Origin: JAJXYP01 sp035541855
GTDB lineage: Bacteria; Patescibacteriota; Minisyncoccia; UBA6257; 2-01-FULL-56-20
DNA: 6,011 nucleotides
Reading direction: 5' to 3'
Assembly: GCA_035541855.1 (NCBI GenBank)
Contig: DATKMM010000068.1
Location: forward strand, 1-6,011
Shown here: one piece after another, positions 1-4,186 of the stretch
Numbering within the stretch: the first letter of the stretch is position 1
How the letters are laid out: each line of letters starts with the position of its first letter
Notes under the pieces: model-generated
Told to the model about the DNA's origin: nothing
The model's input: only the letters and a program-made list of their open reading frames with translations
Database searches by the model: none
Position numbers and translations under genes: made by a program

Positions 1-1644
1 AGTTATGTTGATGTTCTTTACCAACGTGCTGATGGCGCCGGTGTTCTGGACACCCGTGAAAACGAGGTCGAAGCCAAGGAATTTGACCTTGGTCGGCTCG
101 CCGGAAGCATAGACATCGAACTTCGCGAGGGTCGTCTGCGAAACACCCTTGGCAATGTTGCCGGTCGGGGTCGAGGAATCCTGCGAGGTCGTCGTCTGGC
201 CGGCCTGGATCTTCACCGTCGAATCAACGCCCGAAGTCAGCGTGACAGCAACCGGGACATTGTACTGGCTGTCATTCGCCAAAACATCGTAACCGTTCAA
301 CACTTCCCATGTGAAGTTGAAGGACGGCGAACCCGTCACGTCGGACTGGATCTGGATGTTGTTCGAACCCGTGTTCAGCTGAACCGGCGCGGACGTCATA
401 TTGAAGTACGCGATGTCGTTCGAGCCGACCGAGCTCAACGTAGCACCCGCCTGCGTGCCGTTGACCAAAAGCTTCACGTTCTGGAGGTTCGTCATATTGG
501 CCGAACCGATCACATGGAACGCGATGCTCTTAAGCCACACCGGGTTGTTGCCAACCTGGAAGTTGAAGGCACCGACGATGTTGCCCTGTGTGCCCGCCGT
601 CACTGTCGTACCAATCGAGGACGAGGTGATCTGAAGGGACGCCAAGCAAGGATTGCTGACGGACGTGACCGTGAACGTGTTGCCGTTCAGCGGGAACACG
701 CCGCTCGGCGTTACCGCCGTGTTCGTCGTGTCGAACGCCGTAACGTCAGACGCGGCATTCAGCGAGAAGCCCGTCGTGTTGCCGGCGGAAAGGCCAGCCG
801 AAACGTCGATCGCTAACTGGTACTCAGCCGTCTGGCCGGCCGGAACCGAAAGGTCCATGCCGGAGAAGCTGATGACGCCGTTGCTGATCGAGTTGTACTG
901 GGCGACCACTTGGCCGTTCTGGATCAGATAAGCGCCGCCGATCGCACTATCAGCCAAGACGCCGGTCTTGTGGAAGTTCATCCCCGTGACCGTGACCGCG
1001 CCCGAGTTGCTGGCCGTGAGGTTCACCGCCAAAACCGGAACGCGCGCCGCGCCCGTGCTGCCGGCGCCGCAGGTCGAGTTGCTCGTGATGAGCGAACCCG
1101 CCGTCGGATTATCGGAAGCTAAGCTGACCGAAAGGCCCGTGGACGGAACCGCGACGCCGGTCGTACCGGTGCCGGTGGTACCGGTCGTGCCAGTACCGGT
1201 CGTGCCAGTCGAAACGCAAGTCGAAGCGTAGAACGCCCGCGACTTAGGACCGAAGTACCCAGCGGACGGGGTGATACCGTTCGCCGCCTGCCATGCCGCC
1301 ACGGCTGCCTGGGTCAAAGACCCGAAGTAACCGGTCGGGGCGGAAACGGCGGTCAGGTAGCCCTTGCTGATCAGCATCTGCTGGAGGGCCGTTACCGCCG
1401 CGCCCGTCGAACCAACGGTGAGGTCGCTGGTGAAGGCGTAGCAGGAACCGGACGTCATGGTCGACGTCGAGCCGCCAGTCGTGCCGAGCTGGGACTGTAA
1501 CTGCTGGATCTGCGCGAGCAAAGAAGCGATCTGGGCCTGGAGGTCCGTCGTGCTCTGTGCGTTCGCGAGAGGTAACGAAGCGACGCCCGCCGCCCACAAG
1601 ATGGTGGACGCCGTGAGCGCTATCGAAACTAATTTTTTACTCAT
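1..1644 (-). CDS. Secreted peptidoglycan-binding, Ig-like-repeat surface protein (C-terminus cut off by window)
   Basis: Reading down from ATG 1644-1642 gives 548 codons without a stop to base 1, so the C-terminus is missing. Residues 1-29 are a Sec signal peptide: KK near the N-terminus, a hydrophobic core, then LANA before Gln30. Residues 35-54 are a Gln/Leu-rich short coiled coil (LQAQIASLLAQIQQLQSQLG). Residues 68-140 match a PG_binding_1 domain, with the typical spacing of Leu-Gln, Gly-Tyr-Leu, Gly-Tyr-Phe-Gly and the TQAAVAAWQ helix. Cys68 and Cys143 bracket it and may form a disulfide. A Thr/Gly linker (145-163) leads into beta-rich Ig-like repeats at about 170-325, 335-470 and from 470 on. 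This order is familiar from Parcubacteria cell-surface proteins. The likely role is an exported wall-attached or S-layer-like protein; function is inferred. No good Shine-Dalgarno lies upstream (TTAATCCAGAAATG). The start was chosen because it gives a complete signal peptide. Confidence 0.88.
   Translation of the reverse strand, partial: MSKKLVSIALTASTILWAAGVASLPLANAQSTTDLQAQIASLLAQIQQLQSQLGTTGGSTSTMTSGSCYAFTSDLTVGSTGAAVTALQQMLISKGYLTAVSAPTGYFGSLTQAAVAAWQAANGITPSAGYFGPKSRAFYASTCVSTGTTGTGTTGTTGTGTTGVAVPSTGLSVSLASDNPTAGSLITSNSTCGAGSTGAARVPVLAVNLTASNSGAVTVTGMNFHKTGVLADSAIGGAYLIQNGQVVAQYNSISNGVISFSGMDLSVPAGQTAEYQLAIDVSAGLSAGNTTGFSLNAASDVTAFDTTNTAVTPSGVFPLNGNTFTVTSVSNPCLASLQITSSSIGTTVTAGTQGNIVGAFNFQVGNNPVWLKSIAFHVIGSANMTNLQNVKLLVNGTQAGATLSSVGSNDIAYFNMTSAPVQLNTGSNNIQIQSDVTGSPSFNFTWEVLNGYDVLANDSQYNVPVAVTLTSGVDSTVKIQAGQTTTSQDSSTPTGNIAKGVSQTTLAKFDVYASGEPTKVKFLGFDLVFTGVQNTGAISTLVKNINIT
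1156..1212 (-). repeat. Low-complexity Thr/Gly linker repeat inside the surface-protein gene
   Basis: This stretch encodes residues 145-163 of the surface protein, an alternation of TGT and TGTTG units. At DNA level it includes two perfect tandem copies of the 15-mer accggtcgtgccagt (1180-1194 and 1195-1209), followed by degenerate ggtaccggt units. It separates the peptidoglycan-binding domain from the Ig-like repeats and is probably a flexible, possibly O-glycosylated spacer (inference). Tandem 15-mers keep frame when gained or lost, so linker length may vary between strains. Confidence 0.8.
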
Positions 1645-1688
1645 TTCTGGATTAATTTTTTTCGACAATTTTTTTGGAGTATCGACCT

Positions 1689-1709
1689 TCGCATCCGTAA
1701 TGGATGCAA
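1689..1709 (-). promoter_or_regulatory. Hairpin upstream of the surface-protein start
   Basis: The plus strand reads gcatcc-gtaat-ggatgc at 1691-1707, a perfect 6-bp stem with a 5-nt loop. In RNA from the minus strand it extends to 8 bp with one G-U pair (1689-1709). It lies about 45 nt upstream of the surface-protein ATG and has no U-tract directly after it, so it is not a terminator. It could stabilise the mRNA 5' end or be a protein-binding site. The structure is visible; the role is inferred. Confidence 0.4.
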
Positions 1710-1823
1710 GTGCCGTCGACCTTTGGGTTGAAACAATTTTGGGTACCGCTTCCTCCCATTCCTTCGCAGGCGACGTGAGGTTCGCACACGAAGTAATGAG
1801 GAAAGCGGGATCGGTATCTTTAT

Positions 1824-1848
1824 AAAAAAACCCGCCGATCAGGGCGAG
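1824..1848 (-). terminator. Rho-independent terminator
   Basis: On the minus strand CTCGCC (1848-1843) pairs with GGCGGG (1836-1831) across a 6-nt loop, with one T-G wobble. Seven T residues follow directly (1830-1824). It lies about 117 bp past the stop of the winged-helix gene and 180 bp before the surface-protein start. It may end the upstream transcript, or act as terminator/attenuator for a short RNA started at the TATAAT at 1940-1935. No T-tract follows on the plus strand, so it appears one-directional. Confidence 0.75.
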
Positions 1849-1928
1849 GTTGCGCAAAGCCGGGGTGTACGCGTGAAACAACCGAATCCCCTAGCTCTTC
1901 GTCCAGCCTCACACTGAACTTTTGCTAT
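1824..1928 (-). ncRNA. Possible small RNA or attenuated leader
   Basis: A consensus -10 box (TATAAT, 1940-1935) predicts transcription from about 1928, and the intrinsic terminator at 1848-1824 would end it after roughly 105 nt. I find no convincing ORF in this stretch. Possible pairings are GGGG with CCCC on either side of 1866-1886, and GGTTG (1883-1879) with CAACC (1852-1848). The second pairing touches the base of the terminator left arm, so the two structures could compete. I do not recognise tRNA, tmRNA, SRP RNA or a known riboswitch here. It could equally be the conditional leader of the surface-protein mRNA. The evidence is only the promoter-terminator pair. Confidence 0.3.
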
Positions 1929-1934
1929 GTAAGC

Positions 1935-1940
1935 ATTATA
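1935..1940 (-). promoter_or_regulatory. Promoter -10 box
   Basis: The minus strand carries a perfect TATAAT in the gap after the winged-helix gene, preceded by GTTGTA. The region 16-17 nt upstream is pyrimidine-rich (TTTCTT) and a poor match to TTGACA, so the promoter rests mainly on the -10. The predicted start is near 1928. It would drive either a short RNA or a leader for the surface-protein gene about 280 nt downstream, if the intervening terminator is read through. Confidence 0.45.
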
Positions 1941-1964
1941 TACAACGGGGCGAAAAAAGAAAGG

Positions 1965-2687
1965 TTACCGTGCCGGTCCATCGCTTTGCCGGATCCGGTA
2001 GAACACCCCGCGGCCGCCGGTCCCGATGCGCTCGACCAGGTTCCGCTCCACCAGAGCTTCGAGGTCATAGCGGATGGTCCGTTCGCTCACATTCGGCAAA
2101 ATCGCCTGGATATCCCCTAACCGGCAATTGCCGGTTTGCCGCATTCTTTCAAGGATTGCCGATTGCCGCATATTTGCCGGTTCATATGGTGCCGCTTCCG
2201 GCGCCGATGCCGACCTTGGCTCAGGCTCAGGTTCAGGTTCGCTACCCGCAGCGGCATCGTCCACCTCAACCTGCGTCTCCACCTCAACTTCAGCCGGCTC
2301 ATCCATCGGTTCCCGATAACCGCCGGATTTTGAAAATATATCCGAGAGGTCGAGGTCTTTACCGAGGATCTTTCCGCCGAACGCCTCCGCATGGAAAGCG
2401 GATATCGCCGACCTCAGGTTGCCGATCTCGTCGAGCAGGATATCGCGGTTCGCCGCGCCGATGCCGCCGACGTCATTGCCAAACCTGACCAAAAATTCTA
2501 TCCCGGGAGCTTTCGCCATCACCTCTTCATAATTGCCATCGGCCGCACAGCCAAGCAGTTCGATCGCCTTACCGGAAAGCCTGTCAGCGAGAGTCCGCTC
2601 GGGGACATTTTCCGCGACACGCCAAAGCGCGTACGCGATCTCGTATGACTTCTTCAGGATCAGGTCCTTTTTGCCGCTTTGGAACAT
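1965..2687 (-). CDS. Helical-domain protein with acidic linker and C-terminal DeoR-like winged helix
   Basis: 240 residues from ATG 2687. Residues 1-105 are predicted all-helical (KKDLILKKSYEIAYALWRVAE onward) and may form a helical bundle; I do not recognise the family. Residues 125-170 are an acidic, Pro-rich disordered linker (VEVETQVEV, then EPEPEPEP). Residues 172-232 are a winged helix-turn-helix: a first helix RQSAILERMRQT, a DeoR-like recognition helix SERTIRYDLEAL, and a wing rich in Gly (GTGGRGVFYRI). The protein is therefore probably a DNA-binding regulator with an N-terminal sensing or dimerising domain. A TTG at 2723 and an ATG at 2696 also open this frame. ATG 2687 is preferred because the protein opens well from there and the promoter's predicted transcript starts at about 2688-2687. 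No Shine-Dalgarno is visible, consistent with leaderless translation. The gene directly follows the transposon end. Confidence 0.75.
   Translation of the reverse strand: MFQSGKKDLILKKSYEIAYALWRVAENVPERTLADRLSGKAIELLGCAADGNYEEVMAKAPGIEFLVRFGNDVGGIGAANRDILLDEIGNLRSAISAFHAEAFGGKILGKDLDLSDIFSKSGGYREPMDEPAEVEVETQVEVDDAAAGSEPEPEPEPRSASAPEAAPYEPANMRQSAILERMRQTGNCRLGDIQAILPNVSERTIRYDLEALVERNLVERIGTGGRGVFYRIRQSDGPAR
2121..2180. promoter_or_regulatory. Cluster of ATTGCCG half-sites, including a 14-bp palindrome
   Basis: Within 60 bp of the winged-helix gene, at the start of the region coding for its HTH, lie a perfect palindrome ccggcaattgccgg (2121-2134), two head-to-tail copies of attgccg (2155-2161 and 2162-2168) and a near copy tttgccgg (2173-2180). 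The same heptamer brackets the gene's own -10 box and appears twice near 2788-2805. The palindrome also encodes part of TGNCRLG, so coding constraint may contribute. As an intragenic operator this is inference. Confidence 0.4.
2218..2288 (-). repeat. Short in-frame tandem repeats coding the acidic linker
   Basis: Four hexamers (ggctca, ggctca, ggttca, ggttcg at 2218-2241) encode the EPEPEPEP run. Just beyond, ccacctcaac occurs at 2261-2270 and again at 2279-2288, encoding the two VEV units of VEVETQVEV. All unit lengths are multiples of three, so slippage would alter linker length without breaking the frame. Confidence 0.75.
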
Positions 2688-2707
2688 TGCCGGCATTATA
2701 CGGCAAT
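2686..2707. promoter_or_regulatory. Putative operator overlapping the -10 box
   Basis: Perfect 7-bp inverted half-sites attgccg (2686-2692) and cggcaat (2701-2707) flank an 8-bp spacer that contains the TATAAT -10 box and reaches the predicted transcription start. A dimeric repressor bound here would block RNA polymerase directly. The adjacent product has a winged helix, so autorepression is the simplest reading (inference). The same heptamer recurs inside this gene and in the 3' end of the transposase gene. Confidence 0.5.
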
Positions 2708-2723
2708 CCGGCAGAAAAAACAA
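2695..2723 (-). promoter_or_regulatory. Promoter of the winged-helix gene (TTGTTT-N17-TATAAT)
   Basis: The -35 is TTGTTT (2723-2718), the spacer is exactly 17 bp (2717-2701), and the -10 is a consensus TATAAT (2700-2695). The expected start, about seven bases further on, is A2688 or A2687, next to or at the A of the ATG at 2687. The -35 shares two bases with the transposon inverted repeat and overlaps the T-run of the transposase terminator. Confidence 0.65.
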
Positions 2724-2740
2724 GGGTGTCAGGTACCCTT
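2715..2740 (-). terminator. Terminator formed by the transposon end
   Basis: In RNA from the minus strand, AAGGGT (2740-2735) pairs with ACCCTT (2727-2722) around a 7-nt loop, followed by GTTTTTT (2721-2715). The stem may extend through A-T pairs if the G is bulged. The hairpin belongs to the inverted repeat and most of the T-run is flanking DNA. It starts before the transposase stop codon is passed, so it would end that transcript very close to its last codon and insulate the next promoter. Confidence 0.5.
2722..2740. repeat. Inverted repeat, left end of the RAYT element
   Basis: The 19-mer aagggtgtcaggtaccctt is the exact reverse complement of 3468-3486. It contains its own hairpin (AAGGGT/ACCCTT, 7-nt loop), the kind of imperfect palindrome Y1 transposases bind. 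It also holds the transposase stop codon (TGA on the minus strand, 2731-2729). Confidence 0.9.
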
Positions 2741-3424
2741 TTTACCCTTTGGGCGCCAAGGGTCGCGAATGCTGTTCTCGAGACCAAATTGCCGGATCAT
2801 TGCCGCCGTCCACTCCGTCGATCCGTACGGCCGGTTCCTTTGCACGGCATGGCGGATGTTTTCGATCTCATCCCCCGAAACAGGCTCGTTCAACCAAGCC
2901 GGGTAATCCTCGGGCATCGCCAGCGGCCACGGGCTAAGAATACTGCGGCCGGCGGCGTCACCGTCACCACGGATATCGCGGACACGAACATGCGCGCTTG
3001 ACCATTTCCAACCATCGGCCCGCTCCGCGAGCGACGCCCGCGCCGCATTCCTCTCGATATAACGAATCAGATTCAAAAAATATGCATCGGTTTGCACGGG
3101 AAACGATTTGTATCTCCCCTGGTAAATATGGCCGTATCCCTGCGTCCCCGTTCTCGCGTGATATTGTTGCGTATGCGTCAGGGTAACGCGCTGCATAAAT
3201 CTGGACAGGTCGCCATCGTTTTCGGGATAGAGCGCCATGTGCCAATGGTTCGGCATCAGACAATAGGCAAGAATGCGCATCGGCGCGATCGCCTTGGCAT
3301 CTTCCACTATCCGCATGAAATTATCATATTCCTTCTCCCGTCGAAACAATGGCGCGCGAAAATTGCCACGATTGATCACGTGGTAGACCACATTACCGAC
3401 ATCGACGCGCAATGCCCTGCCCAT
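2729..3424 (-). CDS. REP-associated tyrosine transposase (RAYT, Y1/IS200-like)
   Basis: 231 residues, a normal length for the family. It should nick single-stranded DNA at hairpin ends and form a 5'-phosphotyrosine link. The N-terminus has the family signature (RVDVGNVVYHVINRGN, residues 6-21). The HUH metal-binding motif is NHWH at 59-62, following LAYCLMP. The likely nucleophile is Tyr122 in LIRYIERNAARA, and KWSSAH (140-145) is the usual following motif. The C-terminal RPYGS..W block and basic DPWRPKGKK tail match RAYTs. The frame is intact. ATG 3424 is chosen because it starts the conserved block; GAGG is 12 nt upstream, rather far, and another ATG at 3432 with better spacing is out of frame. 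The last codons and the TGA lie in the left inverted repeat. Confidence 0.93.
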   Translation of the reverse strand: MGRALRVDVGNVVYHVINRGNFRAPLFRREKEYDNFMRIVEDAKAIAPMRILAYCLMPNHWHMALYPENDGDLSRFMQRVTLTHTQQYHARTGTQGYGHIYQGRYKSFPVQTDAYFLNLIRYIERNAARASLAERADGWKWSSAHVRVRDIRGDGDAAGRSILSPWPLAMPEDYPAWLNEPVSGDEIENIRHAVQRNRPYGSTEWTAAMIRQFGLENSIRDPWRPKGKKGT

Positions 3425-3467
3425 CCTGGCATGATACCTCGCGGATGGTTAAAAGAATTTTAAACAG

Positions 3468-3486
3468 AAGGGTACCTGACACCCTT
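3468..3486. repeat. Inverted repeat, right end of the RAYT element
   Basis: The 19-mer aagggtacctgacaccctt is the exact reverse complement of 2722-2740. It lies 43 bp upstream of the transposase ATG. Its last two bases (3485-3486) are part of the TAA stop codon of the membrane-protein gene. Confidence 0.9.
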
Positions 3487-4186
3487 ACCACTGGGCCGAG
3501 GCGAGGACGATAGCGGCGAGCGTGAAGACGGTTGCGGACGTGACGAACAGCTTGGTCCGCGAACTGCCGCCGAGGTAGCGCTCCGGGATGATGTCGGCGA
3601 CGAGAACCACGGCGAGAAAGACGATGACCGACTGGTAGACGAAATCGAGCGGGAGGAAAAGCCCGAGCATCAGGAATTGCCAGATGAGCAGGAACGAAAC
3701 CCCGGCGGCGGCGCGGTTCTCCGGCGCATCGGCGCGCTCCGCGAACGACCGGATGAACCCGCGCACCAGGAGTCCGATGAGGGCGGCGGTAAGGAATCCC
3801 CAGAAGAAGCCGGCGCCAGTGAGCGCCCCGCCGAACCGCCCGTAGAAATCGCGCAGCAGGAAAAAGGACAGCGCGAGGACCAGCAGCTCATACGCCGACC
3901 GGCGGTCGATGACGAGCAGGTCCTTGATGAGAAGCAGGTAGTAGAACAGGGCGCCGAAGATCAGGAAGAAAACCAGCCCGGCCGGCTGGAGGTAGGCCAG
4001 GACAAGCAGGGCGAGAAACGGCGCCAGAAGTTTCCTCGTCTGGAACCACGGAACGAAATAGAGGTAGAGGGCGACGAGCAGAAACAGCCAGAACGGAAAA
4101 AAGAACCAGGCGAGCGCGAAAACCGCCGCTTTAAGCAGTAAAGACGAGCGCGTTTGCCTTAAAATTGACCTTAACTTTGCCGCCAT
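3485..4186 (-). CDS. Polytopic integral membrane protein, function unknown
   Basis: 233 residues from ATG 4186. A short basic N-terminus (KLRSILRQTR) is followed by about eight hydrophobic segments, roughly at residues 18-35, 32-47, 53-68, 70-90, 99-112, 121-142, 162-180 and 186-200, with a last one at 213-231. The boundaries of the first pair are uncertain. Loops are short; the largest hydrophilic part is at 146-160. There is no signal peptide cleavage site and I do not recognise the family. The start overlaps the clpB end by 56 bp, which suggests cotranscription and translational coupling. A longer reading from TTG 4228 is possible (AAAAGG lies 6 nt upstream) but adds an unlikely hydrophilic extension. 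The stop codon borrows two bases from the RAYT inverted repeat, so the native C-terminus may have been cut or replaced on insertion. Confidence 0.75.
   Translation of the reverse strand: MAAKLRSILRQTRSSLLLKAAVFALAWFFFPFWLFLLVALYLYFVPWFQTRKLLAPFLALLVLAYLQPAGLVFFLIFGALFYYLLLIKDLLVIDRRSAYELLVLALSFFLLRDFYGRFGGALTGAGFFWGFLTAALIGLLVRGFIRSFAERADAPENRAAAGVSFLLIWQFLMLGLFLPLDFVYQSVIVFLAVVLVADIIPERYLGGSSRTKLFVTSATVFTLAAIVLASAQW

Larger units (their letters stand above)
2722..3486 (-). mobile_element. Compact RAYT / IS200-like element with 19-bp inverted repeats
   Basis: A single Y1 transposase gene sits between perfect 19-bp inverted repeats (2722-2740 and 3468-3486), giving a 765-bp unit. No target-site duplication is visible beside the repeats (left flank aaaaac, right flank accactg), as expected for HUH transposases. 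Exact outer boundaries could differ by a few bases, since such enzymes often cut outside the hairpin. Near-complete use of the interior for coding, intact catalytic motifs and undiverged ends suggest recent arrival or continued function. It lies between the membrane-protein and winged-helix genes in the same direction as both. Alternatively this is a domesticated RAYT with REP-like flanking palindromes. Confidence 0.8.

Noticed and set aside
401..1231. Several plus-strand open frames (e.g. 401-634, 514-816, 968-1231)
   Set aside because: They lie opposite the continuous surface-protein frame, have no family resemblance and reflect the GC-rich antisense of a long coding region.
1244..1597. Minus-strand open frame of 117 codons
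   Set aside because: It is an off-frame shadow of the surface-protein gene and has arginine-rich nonsense composition.
1641..1694. 17-residue upstream ORF whose TGA overlaps the surface-protein ATG (ATGA)
   Set aside because: The overlap is suggestive of coupling, but its ATG has no ribosome site, sits in the hairpin and the peptide is an unconvincing basic string.
1645..1964. tRNA, tmRNA, SRP RNA or riboswitch in the 320-bp gap
   Set aside because: No cloverleaf with a GTTCRA T-loop, no tmRNA 3' end and no SRP Alu/S-domain motif was seen; only the promoter, terminator and hairpin described.
2688..2723. Longer winged-helix protein starting at TTG 2723 or ATG 2696
   Set aside because: These codons coincide with the -35 and -10 boxes of a good promoter, so transcripts from it would not include them, and the added residues look non-coding.
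3425..3432. Transposase start at ATG 3432, with better-spaced GAGG
   Set aside because: It is out of frame with the Y1 domain and ends after 18 codons. A frameshift is possible but the in-frame ATG 3424 suffices.
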